From NCBI GenBank assembly GCA_030550625.1, contig JAUQOZ010000117.1:1-49618 (forward strand): DNA of 49,618 bases, given 5' to 3'. The first letter of the stretch is position 1, and each line of letters opens with the position of its first letter. The notes beneath the pieces were generated by a model. The model was not told the origin of the DNA, did no database searches, and saw only the letters and a list, made by a program, of their open reading frames with translations. This document shows, piece by piece, positions 8,056 through 18,415 of the stretch. The stretch is from Chloroflexota bacterium (GTDB lineage Bacteria; Chloroflexota; Chloroflexia; Chloroflexales; Chloroflexaceae). The position numbers were made by a program, and so were the translations under genes.

Positions 8056-11025
8056 ATGAATGAGATCCTGTACGTTGGGTTGACTCTGTTTGTCGCCAGT
8101 GCCCTTGCCCTCTGGAATGGCTGGGGCTTAGCGCGGTTGTTGCTGCCGGCCACTTTACAACCGTGGCGGGCCTTGCTGGCGCCCTTGTTAGGCTATGCCC
8201 TCACCATCCTCGTTGGCTATTGGGTGGTGCGGTTGGTGGGCGGGTTGGGGCTGGCGTTAGGGTTGCTATTGCCGCTCGGCGGCCTGCTCAATGGAATAGC
8301 ATGGCGACGATACGGCCCTCCCAACCTCGCCGCGGCGCTGCGCATGCATTGGCCGGCGCTGCTGGCGGCGCTGATCGGGGTCGCCATTGGCGTCGCCCCG
8401 CTCTTCAGCTATGGGTATGTGGCCCCTATTGGCGGCGGCTGGGATGTGGAGAACTACTGGCCTACGGCTCGTTATCTCACCCGCGGCCCGGTCAGCGCAA
8501 TTGCAACCGCACCCGCCAACCCCTTGCGCGATATTAATGCTGACCCTCCCCGCATTGGCTTGACGATCGGTTTCAGTGTTTGGCAAGGAAGCGTTGATCT
8601 GCTTAGCGGCAGCGAACCGTTGCTGAGCTTTGCCCCGCTACTGGCATGGCTGCGCGCGCTTGGTGTGATCGGCATCTATGTGCTTTTACAGGCGCTGTTT
8701 GAACTACGGCGCGGCCCGGCAGCCTTCGGCGCGCTGCTGGCTGCGCTCAACGGCCTGTTGCTCTGGACGAGCTTTTTCAATTTTGGCATGCAACTGGCGG
8801 CGTGGCCGCTCATCCCGCTGGCGCTTACCCTTGGGTTGGCCGCGGTGCAGCCGGCTCCCGGCCAGCAGTTTAATGCCTTGATTGCTGCCGCCATCGGCTT
8901 GGCCGCCATTCCAGTCGCCTATTACCCGGCCCTTGGCCCGATCGGGTTGATGGCCGCCGGCATCGGGGTTGTCACGCTCTGGCAAACGCGCCCCCGCTGG
9001 CCGCTGATCCAGCGGGCGCTGCTCCTTGTTCTTCTCACCCTCGTGCTGGCCGCTCCCACCATTCCCGACTATTTTGCCGGCTTTAACTATCGCTACAGCT
9101 TGCCCATGACCACCCTCGGTCTGTTTCGCTTTGTGCCGCTGAGCGATATTGTGGGGTTGACTCTCTTCCGCCTGCGCGAATCGCCTGAACCCCTGTCTCC
9201 GTTCACTTGGTTGGCAGCAATCACGTTAGCCGGTTTCGCCGGTTATGGCCTGCTAGCCGGGCCGCAGCGCGGTCGCTGGCTTGGTCTGCTGGCCGGCGCA
9301 AGTGGGTTTCTGCTCTACTTGCGCTTTGGCGCGGAATACCACTATGGCTACCTCAAGGCGGCGGCATACGTGGGTTGGCTGGCCGGTGCGCTGACGGCGA
9401 GCGGGTTGCAGGCGACGCTCGAACGCCTGCATGCGCGTCCGCAATGGCTGCGCCGGTTAGCTGCTAGCGGCGCAACCGTGATCATCGGTGGCGCCGTGGC
9501 CTTCACCGGCGGGCGAGTAGTGGCCGATCATTGGTCACAACCCGGCCTGTTTGCCAACGAATTACCTGCCCTGCGCGCATTGCGCCGAGTGGTGCCTGCC
9601 GGCAGCACCGTCTGGCTGACCGGCGACCCGCGGGTGCAAGGTGTGACCAACGGTCTGGCGGCCTATCTGCTCGATCACGCTGTCGTCTGGGGTGATGTGC
9701 GCACCGGCTACGCCTCATCGAGTGCGGGCGAACCCGATGCCGTCGCCGATTATGCTCTTTTGCAACGCGACGAAGACCCGACCCTGTGGGGCTATGCCGA
9801 TCCGCCGATTTGGAGTGGCGGATCGTACCGGCTTTACCAGCGACCAGAAGGGTTGCTCTCCCATGTGCGGCTGGCGCAGGTGGTGGATGGGGGGCAATCC
9901 ATCACCATTCCGCTGTTCGCCAACCGGCTGTCTCTCGCCACCCCATTGCCCAACCAAGAGCAGGCAACGCGCTGGATTCAGCTCCAAACCGTCACCCTCA
10001 CCCCGGCTGAGCTGATCATTGATGGCCAGCGTTACGTGGCGCCGGCAGGTCTCGGCGCAATCACGCTTGGGCCGCTGACCACGCCGCACACCCTTGCCAT
10101 CCAAGCCGGCGCTACTCCCATCCGGTTGCGAGCCGTGAGTCTGCTGGATTCCCCGCTTGCCAGCGCCGGAGTGATCGCTCACAGCGTCGCGCTCAGCGCG
10201 ACCAGCGTGGCCGATGGGTTGCGCATCGCTACCACGATCGAAATGCTCAATCCTGACAGCGGGCCGTTGGTGGCGGCGCTCGAACTGTGGGATCGGCGAC
10301 AAGGAACGCTCTTTGGGCGCTACGGCCTGCGCTTTGGGCCGGCGGCGACAACCCAATCGGCAACGGTGGCAATTGATCTTGCGACCGGTGCGTCGTTCGC
10401 CTACGGCGCTGCCGGTGAACCATTGCCGTTGGGGGTGCAGCAAGGTGCGGTTTTGCCCGGATCGTACACTGCTCGCTTATGGGTCGGTACCGACCAACGG
10501 GCGCTGCTCACCCCGGTTGACCTCTTTGCCTTCACAATCGATCGCGCCGGTGGTATCACCATCGATTGGGTGGCCCAATACCCGCTCATGGCCGCGCGCA
10601 TTGATCGCCCGCTGCAACCGCTGGCAGCCCAATTTGGCGACGATATGCTATTGCGCGGCTACGATCTGCTCGCCGAACGAGTCTCTGCCGGCGATACAGT
10701 GGCCATCACGCTCTGGTGGCAGGCGTTGCGCAGCAATTTTGACGAACGCAGCATCATGCTCCACCTGCGCAACGAGCGCGATGAGCGGATCGCTGATGCC
10801 GATGGCCCGCCGGCGGCTGGCGGGCGACCGACCAGCCTGTGGCAAGCCGGCGAAGTGATCATTGATGATCGCCGGTTGGCCATTCCCGCCGATCTGCCAC
10901 CGGGACGCTACTGGCTAGTAGTGGGCAGTTACCGCTGGCCTTCGCTCGAGCTGGTGCCATTACGTGACGCCAGCGAACCGGTGTGGCGCGTTCCGGTTGA
11001 GGTCATCGCGCCGGATGATGCCTAA
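8056..11025 (+). CDS. Large multi-TM membrane protein (glycosyltransferase-39-like N-terminus) with C-terminal extracytoplasmic beta-sandwich-like domain
   Basis: Long hydrophobic N-half; C-term FGDDMLLRGYDLL...GDTVAITLWWQAL. Start uncertain (8035 or 8056). Confidence 0.75.
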   Translation: MNEILYVGLTLFVASALALWNGWGLARLLLPATLQPWRALLAPLLGYALTILVGYWVVRLVGGLGLALGLLLPLGGLLNGIAWRRYGPPNLAAALRMHWPALLAALIGVAIGVAPLFSYGYVAPIGGGWDVENYWPTARYLTRGPVSAIATAPANPLRDINADPPRIGLTIGFSVWQGSVDLLSGSEPLLSFAPLLAWLRALGVIGIYVLLQALFELRRGPAAFGALLAALNGLLLWTSFFNFGMQLAAWPLIPLALTLGLAAVQPAPGQQFNALIAAAIGLAAIPVAYYPALGPIGLMAAGIGVVTLWQTRPRWPLIQRALLLVLLTLVLAAPTIPDYFAGFNYRYSLPMTTLGLFRFVPLSDIVGLTLFRLRESPEPLSPFTWLAAITLAGFAGYGLLAGPQRGRWLGLLAGASGFLLYLRFGAEYHYGYLKAAAYVGWLAGALTASGLQATLERLHARPQWLRRLAASGATVIIGGAVAFTGGRVVADHWSQPGLFANELPALRALRRVVPAGSTVWLTGDPRVQGVTNGLAAYLLDHAVVWGDVRTGYASSSAGEPDAVADYALLQRDEDPTLWGYADPPIWSGGSYRLYQRPEGLLSHVRLAQVVDGGQSITIPLFANRLSLATPLPNQEQATRWIQLQTVTLTPAELIIDGQRYVAPAGLGAITLGPLTTPHTLAIQAGATPIRLRAVSLLDSPLASAGVIAHSVALSATSVADGLRIATTIEMLNPDSGPLVAALELWDRRQGTLFGRYGLRFGPAATTQSATVAIDLATGASFAYGAAGEPLPLGVQQGAVLPGSYTARLWVGTDQRALLTPVDLFAFTIDRAGGITIDWVAQYPLMAARIDRPLQPLAAQFGDDMLLRGYDLLAERVSAGDTVAITLWWQALRSNFDERSIMLHLRNERDERIADADGPPAAGGRPTSLWQAGEVIIDDRRLAIPADLPPGRYWLVVGSYRWPSLELVPLRDASEPVWRVPVEVIAPDDA

Positions 11026-11213
11026 CAACCCGGTTAGACCGGCTGGAGGCGTTTTGGAGCAAGCCTGTGCAATCTGTAACAACTTTTGGTACAATAGCAT
11101 TAAACCACAACGCCATATAACATGCGTGCCGTCGCTGTCGAGCTGCCGGCATCAGCGCAGACGGCCAGACGTATCAATGGCGATGCAGTCGTAGTAAACG
11201 AAAGAGCACGGCT

Positions 11214-12500
11214 ATGAGTAAGAACACCCTCACCGTTACCGACAATCGCACCGGTAAGACGTACGAGATCCCGATTGAGAATGGCACCATTCGCGCCACC
11301 GACTTGCGCCAGATCAAAGTTTCTGATGACGATTTCGGCCTGATGTCGTATGACCCGGCCTATCTCAACACCGCTTCGTGCAAGAGCAGCATTACTTACA
11401 TTGACGGCGATAAAGGGATTTTGGAGTATCGCGGCTACCCGATCGAGCAACTAGCCGAGCAAAGCTCGTACCTTGAGGTGGCGTATCTGCTGCTCTACGG
11501 CGAATTGCCCTCGAAGGAGCGATTGGCGTGGTGGGAATACCGCATCAGCCGGCACCTCTTCCTCCACAACAGCCTCGTTGAGCTGATCCAAGCCTTCCGC
11601 TACGACGCGCACCCGATGGGCATCCTGATCAGCTCGGTCGCGGCGATGTCAACCCTCTACCCCGAAGCCAAGAATATTCACGATCCGGCGGTGCGTGAGA
11701 AGCAGATTTGGCGCATTATCGGCCAGATTCCGACCATTGCCGCCTTCGCCTACCGCCACCGGATTGGCCGGCCCTTCAACCTGCCCGACAGCTCGCTCAG
11801 CTATACCGCCAACCTGCTCTATATGATGGATTACATGAACCAGCGCGATTACGAGGTCAACCCGGTGCTGGCCAAAGCGCTGGACGTGCTCTTCATTCTG
11901 CATGCCGATCACGAACAGAACTGCTCGACGTCGGTGATGCGCAGCGTCGGGTCAAGCCATGCTGATCCCTACAATGCGCTGGCGGCGGCGGCGGCGGCGC
12001 TGTACGGCCCGCTCCACGGCGGCGCCAACGAGGCAGTGCTGCGGATGTTGCAGCAGATTGGCCACCCCAAGAATGTACCGGGATTCATCGAGCGGGTGAA
12101 GAAGGGCGAAACGCGCCTGATGGGCTTTGGCCACCGTGTCTACAAGAACTACGACCCGCGGGCCAAGATCATCCGCAAGATCGCGCACGAGGTCTTTGCC
12201 GCGACGGCGGCCAACCCGCTGCTCGATGTGGCGATGGAACTGGAGCGGACGGCGTTGGAAGACGAGTACTTCATCTCGCGCAAGCTCTACCCGAATGTGG
12301 ATTTCTACAGCGGCTTGATCTATCAGGCCCTGCGCTTCCCAATCGAGTACTTCCCCTTCCTGTTCGCCATTCCGCGCGCGTCAGGCTGGTTGGCGCAGTG
12401 GCTTGAGATGCTCAATGACCCAGAGCAGAAGATCACGCGCCCGCGGCAGGTGTACATCGGCCCGCAGCGGCGCGATTACGTTCCCGTCGATCAGCGGTAA
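11214..12500 (+). CDS. gltA: Citrate synthase
   Basis: GILEYRGYPIEQLAE, LHADHEQNCSTSVMR, GPLHGGANEAV, GFGHRVYKNYDPRA. Confidence 0.97.
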   Translation: MSKNTLTVTDNRTGKTYEIPIENGTIRATDLRQIKVSDDDFGLMSYDPAYLNTASCKSSITYIDGDKGILEYRGYPIEQLAEQSSYLEVAYLLLYGELPSKERLAWWEYRISRHLFLHNSLVELIQAFRYDAHPMGILISSVAAMSTLYPEAKNIHDPAVREKQIWRIIGQIPTIAAFAYRHRIGRPFNLPDSSLSYTANLLYMMDYMNQRDYEVNPVLAKALDVLFILHADHEQNCSTSVMRSVGSSHADPYNALAAAAAALYGPLHGGANEAVLRMLQQIGHPKNVPGFIERVKKGETRLMGFGHRVYKNYDPRAKIIRKIAHEVFAATAANPLLDVAMELERTALEDEYFISRKLYPNVDFYSGLIYQALRFPIEYFPFLFAIPRASGWLAQWLEMLNDPEQKITRPRQVYIGPQRRDYVPVDQR

Positions 12501-12510
12501 ACCGTCGTAG

Positions 12511-12587
12511 GGGCAGAGCACTGCTCTGCCCCTTGTGCCGGGTAACGCAACACTCGTTTGTATCAGGGGCAGAGCGTCGCTCTGCCC
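12511..12587. repeat. Two GGGCAGAGC-nnn-GCTCTGCCC hairpins between convergent gltA and eno
   Basis: 12511-12531 (loop ACT) and 12567-12587 (loop GTC), perfect 9-bp stems. Confidence 0.9.
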
Positions 12588-12601
12588 CTTCGTGCCCCTT
12601 C

Positions 12602-14080
<1,479 letters not shown>

Positions 14081-14121
14081 CTAGAAATACGGGAGCAAGG
14101 TATTGGGAAGGAGTAACCTTC

Positions 14122-14772
14122 ATGCGACCGCGTGAGCACTTTGATCAGGAATTGGACGCCCTGCGCAAGCGGGTGGTGGAAATGGGGCGCGCCGTGAGCG
14201 CGGCGCTTGAGCAAGCCATTGCAGCGCTAGAGCGTGGCGATGTCGAATTAGCCAAGGCGGTGGTGGCTGGTGATGCAGCACTCAACGCAGCCAAAGATGC
14301 GATCGAGCAGCAGGCCGTCAATCTGATCGCGACCCAGCAACCGGTAGCGCGCGATCTGCGCCGGATTGTGGCGGCAATGGCAATAAGTTACGAGTTGGAG
14401 CGGATCGCCGATTATGCCAAGAGCACTGCCAAGATGGTAGCCGGCAGTCCTGATCCCAATCGGGGGCCATTGGCCGCGCCTGACGAATTGGTGGCGTTGG
14501 GCAAGACGGCGCGGGCGAATCTTGATCGCACATTGGCGGCGATCGAGAACGGCGGCGCTGATGCGATCAAAGACATTATCGCTCACGAAGATGAGATCGA
14601 CCATGAGTACAAGCGGTTGAAGCGTGCGTTGGTCGCCAAACTCACCCCGCCCGAAACCGCCGATCTGCTCTTCATTGCTCACAACTTCGAGCGGGTTTCC
14701 GACCGGGCGCTCAACATGGCCGAAAAGATCATCTTTACCTCTAGCGGCGATCAAGTCGAATTGAACGATTAA
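14122..14772 (+). CDS. phoU: Phosphate transport system regulator PhoU
   Basis: MRPREHFDQELDALRKRVVEMG..A; two PhoU three-helix repeats; SD ggaaggag before ATG 14122. Confidence 0.92.
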   Translation: MRPREHFDQELDALRKRVVEMGRAVSAALEQAIAALERGDVELAKAVVAGDAALNAAKDAIEQQAVNLIATQQPVARDLRRIVAAMAISYELERIADYAKSTAKMVAGSPDPNRGPLAAPDELVALGKTARANLDRTLAAIENGGADAIKDIIAHEDEIDHEYKRLKRALVAKLTPPETADLLFIAHNFERVSDRALNMAEKIIFTSSGDQVELND

Positions 14773-14788
14773 CCTCTCTCTTCGGTAC

Positions 14789-14897
14789 GGGCACAGCGGC
14801 GCTGTGCCCGTCTGGGCATAGCGTGCTATGCCCCTTTGGGCTGCCCCCTTCTGGGCACAGCAACGCTGTGCCCGTCTGGGCATAGCACGCTATGCCC
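14789..14897. repeat. Four tandem GGGCAYAGC hairpins between convergent genes
   Basis: 14789-14809, 14814-14833, 14853-14873 and 14878-14897; perfect 9-bp stems. Confidence 0.92.
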
Positions 14898-14902
14898 CTT
14901 CT

Positions 14903-16432
14903 TTAATCCGCATTAACGTTTGTTTCCCGCGCTTGCACTTGGCCCTGCGCGCCGATCTGGATTGGCCCGATCGGCGTTAGGCTGCAGCTTGCGCAAAGAT
15001 CGGTAATCGCCGGCAAGGCTGTCGGCGCCACCAGCAAGACGAGCCGGTCATTTGGTGCAAAGACAGTGCTGCCGTTAGGGATAATATAGCCGCCTTCGCG
15101 TTGAATTTGTACGACCAGTAACCCGCGCGGCAGATCAGCGTCGATCAGCGATTTACCCACTAGCGCCGAGTCAGGCGGAATGTGCGCTTCCAGAATCTGG
15201 CTAGCCCCGCTGACTTCAGGCACAAACAGATGGCTCTCGGTCTGTTCGGGTTGGGTGCTCATCACACCCAGCCGGCGCGCAACCCAGCTTATCGAAATCC
15301 CCTGAACTAACACTGATATCAACACGATAAAAAAGACAAGGTTGAACAGGAGTGGCGCGTCGGGTACGCCGGCTAGCAGTGGGAAGGTTGCTAACACGAT
15401 TGGCACCGCGCCGCGCAGGCCGGCCCACGAGATCATCAGCAGTTGCGCTAGCGAGCGCCGTTTCCAACCAATTGCGATCATGACCGACAATGGCCGGGCC
15501 ACAAAGACCAGCCAGAGCGCCATGGCCAAACCTTGTCCAGCTACTGCCGGCAGTTGTGACGGGAACACGAGCAACCCGAGAATAAGGAACATTGCAATCT
15601 GGCTGAGCCACGCGACACCGTCGTGGAAGCGCAAGATCGAGCGTTTATGCACGATGTTGGCATTGCCAAGCACAATCCCGGCTAGATAGACCGCTAAAAA
15701 GCCGTTGCCGCCGATAAGCGCAGTGAAGCCGTAAGTCAGCAGCGTCAGCGCCATCGTTAACACGACGTACAACCCCTCTTGTTGCAGCCGGATGCGGTTA
15801 ACCACCCAGATCATTAAGCGGCCAAACGCATAGCCGCCGGCTGCGCCCAGCACCATTTGGAAGATGAAGGCTGGCACAAGATCAAGGATGGACGACTGCG
15901 GGTTGATGAGCAATTGTGTCAGCCCAATGGTGAGAAAGACCGCAATCGGATCGTTGCTGCCCGATTCGAGTTCAATCAGCGGTTCGAGCCGGTGCTTGAG
16001 ATGAATGCCGCGCGTGCGCATCACGCTAAAGACTGCTGCTGCGTCGGTTGATGAGACGATTGCCCCTAATAACAACGCTAGCGGCCAGTCGAAGCCGAGG
16101 ATGAGCCGCGCCCCTGCTGCGGCGATGATCGTGCTAACTAATACCCCGGCATTCGCGAGGAGCAATCCCTCGGTGAGCACCGGCTTGATGATTGGCCAGT
16201 CAGTATCGAGCCCGCCGGAAAAGAGAATGTAAATCAGGGCGATAACGCCGATGAGTTGGGCAAGCGCGGCATCGTTAAAGACAATGCCGCCCGGCCCATC
16301 AGAACCAGCCAGCATGCCGACCGCCATAAACAGGATCAGCGCCGGCACGCCAAACCGGTTCGAGGCACGAGTGGCGGCGACGCTGATAGCCAGCAATAAG
16401 CCTGTGATTAGTAACAATGGTTCGGTTGCCAT
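14903..16432 (-). CDS. K+/H+ (cation:proton) antiporter, CPA1/NhaP2 type with TrkA-C-like C-terminus
   Basis: ALILFMAVGMLAGSDGPGG, LSSTDAAAVFSV-like motif, C-term IPPDSALVGKSLIDADLPRGLLVVQIQREGGYIIPNGST. Confidence 0.9.
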   Translation of the reverse strand: MATEPLLLITGLLLAISVAATRASNRFGVPALILFMAVGMLAGSDGPGGIVFNDAALAQLIGVIALIYILFSGGLDTDWPIIKPVLTEGLLLANAGVLVSTIIAAAGARLILGFDWPLALLLGAIVSSTDAAAVFSVMRTRGIHLKHRLEPLIELESGSNDPIAVFLTIGLTQLLINPQSSILDLVPAFIFQMVLGAAGGYAFGRLMIWVVNRIRLQQEGLYVVLTMALTLLTYGFTALIGGNGFLAVYLAGIVLGNANIVHKRSILRFHDGVAWLSQIAMFLILGLLVFPSQLPAVAGQGLAMALWLVFVARPLSVMIAIGWKRRSLAQLLMISWAGLRGAVPIVLATFPLLAGVPDAPLLFNLVFFIVLISVLVQGISISWVARRLGVMSTQPEQTESHLFVPEVSGASQILEAHIPPDSALVGKSLIDADLPRGLLVVQIQREGGYIIPNGSTVFAPNDRLVLLVAPTALPAITDLCASCSLTPIGPIQIGAQGQVQARETNVNAD

Positions 16433-16517
16433 TAGTCTGCTCCCCTCATCCATACATGAGTAGCATAGCACGGGTTGCGGGAGAGCCTGAGCAATTGTAC
16501 AGGAGTTTTGACGTTAT

Positions 16518-16538
16518 TAATGATATAATGTATCATTA
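16518..16538 (+). promoter_or_regulatory. Inverted repeat overlapping a -10 element; Fur/Zur-like operator candidate
   Basis: TAATGATA-TAATG-TATCATTA; contains TATAAT; upstream of CobW-family gene. Confidence 0.5.
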
Positions 16539-16578
16539 TTGAGCCTACGTTGATGAAGCTACGCTTACGGAGGTCATC

Positions 16579-17772
16579 GTGTTGCCGCTTCCTGTTACGG
16601 TTATTTCGGGTTTTCTCGGCGCTGGAAAAACGACCTTGTTAAATTATGTTCTCAACAATCGGGCCGGCAAGCGGGTGGCTGTGATTGTGAATGATATGAG
16701 CGAGGTCAATATTGATGCGCAACTCGTTGCTGGTGAAGCGGTGCTGAGCCGCACCGATGAAAAGCTGGTCGAGATGACGAATGGTTGTATTTGTTGCACG
16801 CTGCGCGATGATTTACTGCAAGAGGTGGCCCGGCTCGCCCAAGCTGGTCGCTTTGACTATCTGTTGATCGAATCGTCAGGCATCTCCGAACCGCTCCCAG
16901 TGGCGATGACGTTTACGTTTCCATTTGCTGATCGGGCAAGTTTGTCTGAGGTGGCGCGTCTCGATACGTTGGTGACGGTGGTTGATAGCGCAAGCTTTTT
17001 GCGTGATTACATCTCGGCGCGCCAGTTGCGTAGCGAAGGTTTGGCTGCCGGGCCTCAGGATTCGCGGACTCTGGCCGATCTGTTGGTTGAGCAGGTGGAA
17101 TGTGCGAATGTCATCGTGCTGAACAAGATCGATGTCGCACATCCGCGCGATCTTGATCGCACCGAAGCATTGTTGCGCACTCTCAATCCTGATGCGGTGA
17201 TTGTCCGCGCTGAGCAAGGGCGAGTGCCGCTGGATATGATCTTCAATACGGGTCGTTTCGATATGGAACGGATTCGCCATTCACCGGGATGGTTGAAGGA
17301 GTTGCGCGGCGAGCATGTGCCTGAAACTGAGGAGTATGGCATCCGTAGTTTCGTGTATCGCGCGCGCCGTCCCTTCCACCCCGAGCGATTGCATTCGGTT
17401 TTGCTTGGCGCTACGCTGCAACAGGTGTTGCGGGCAAAAGGAACGTTTTGGCTGGCCAGCAGGCTTGGACGGGCCGGGATCTTGCAGAAGACCGGGCGGT
17501 TTGTCGCGTTTGGCCCCGGTCCGGTATGGTTGGTTGCGATCCCGCCCGCTGAATGGCCGCAAACGCCAGAGGTGTTTGACTATCTTGAGCGTTATTGGGA
17601 TGCAGAGGTGGGAGATTGCCGGCAAGAGTTAGTGTTTATCGGCATCAATATGGATGAAACAGCGATCCGTTCAGCGCTCGATCAGGCATTGCTCTCCGAG
17701 GTTGAGATGGCGCTTGGCCCTGAGCATTGGTTTGCATTTCACGATCCGTTTCCGGTTTGGCCGCGGATGTGA
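16579..17772 (+). CDS. CobW/COG0523-family GTPase (putative metal chaperone)
   Basis: GFLGAGKTTLLN P-loop, GCICC metal motif, ESSGISEP, NKID. Confidence 0.93.
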   Translation: MLPLPVTVISGFLGAGKTTLLNYVLNNRAGKRVAVIVNDMSEVNIDAQLVAGEAVLSRTDEKLVEMTNGCICCTLRDDLLQEVARLAQAGRFDYLLIESSGISEPLPVAMTFTFPFADRASLSEVARLDTLVTVVDSASFLRDYISARQLRSEGLAAGPQDSRTLADLLVEQVECANVIVLNKIDVAHPRDLDRTEALLRTLNPDAVIVRAEQGRVPLDMIFNTGRFDMERIRHSPGWLKELRGEHVPETEEYGIRSFVYRARRPFHPERLHSVLLGATLQQVLRAKGTFWLASRLGRAGILQKTGRFVAFGPGPVWLVAIPPAEWPQTPEVFDYLERYWDAEVGDCRQELVFIGINMDETAIRSALDQALLSEVEMALGPEHWFAFHDPFPVWPRM

Positions 17773-17828
17773 TGCAGAGGCGGGGCGCTTAGCGGGGTTC
17801 TGATGGGCTGCGTTGATGGAGGGGCAGG

Positions 17829-18236
17829 ATGGATGAGCAACATATTGCTTGTTCCCAGCCGGCCAAACCGAAGCGGTTGCTGCGCTGGCTTTTGCTCGGC
17901 ATTGGCTCGCTATCGCTGGGCATGGCCGGCTTGGGGCTGGTCTTGCCCGGTTTGCCGGTGACGCCGTTTGTGTTGTTGGCGGCTGCCTGTTATGTGCGTA
18001 GTTCCGAACGGCTCTACCGTTGGCTGGAGAGCAATCCGGCCTTTGGGCCAGTGATCACAACGTGGCGTGAACAGCGTGGCTTGACATTGAGCACAAAGCT
18101 GATCACCCTCGCCTTAGTCTGGTTGATGTTGGGTAGCGCCGCGCTGTGGCTTGTTGAGAGTGTCTGGATGCGGGGGGTATTGATCGGGCTTGCTATTGTG
18201 AAGACTGGCGTTCTCTGGCGGATTCGCACCGTCTAA
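17829..18236 (+). CDS. YbaN/DUF454 family inner membrane protein
   Basis: GLVLPGLPVTPFVLLAAACYVRSSERLYRWLE. Confidence 0.85.
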   Translation: MDEQHIACSQPAKPKRLLRWLLLGIGSLSLGMAGLGLVLPGLPVTPFVLLAAACYVRSSERLYRWLESNPAFGPVITTWREQRGLTLSTKLITLALVWLMLGSAALWLVESVWMRGVLIGLAIVKTGVLWRIRTV

Positions 18237-18352
18237 GCCATTTCAATCATCGTGGCGCGCTTGGCGTTGATCTGCCGGCGTTCGCTGGGCTGTCAGGGTG
18301 AACGCTCACTCCCTATTGCCTAGCGCAGCAATTGCGTACGTGGGTGCGCATG

Positions 18353-18404
18353 GAAACCCTCACCCCTCTAGTCCTATCAGTGGGAGGAGCGGGATGAGGG
18401 TTTC
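18353..18404. terminator. Inverted repeat between convergent ybaN-like gene and gcl
   Basis: GAAACCCTCA ... TGAGGGTTTC, 10-bp arms. Confidence 0.45.
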
Positions 18405-18415
18405 GCTGGCCATCA

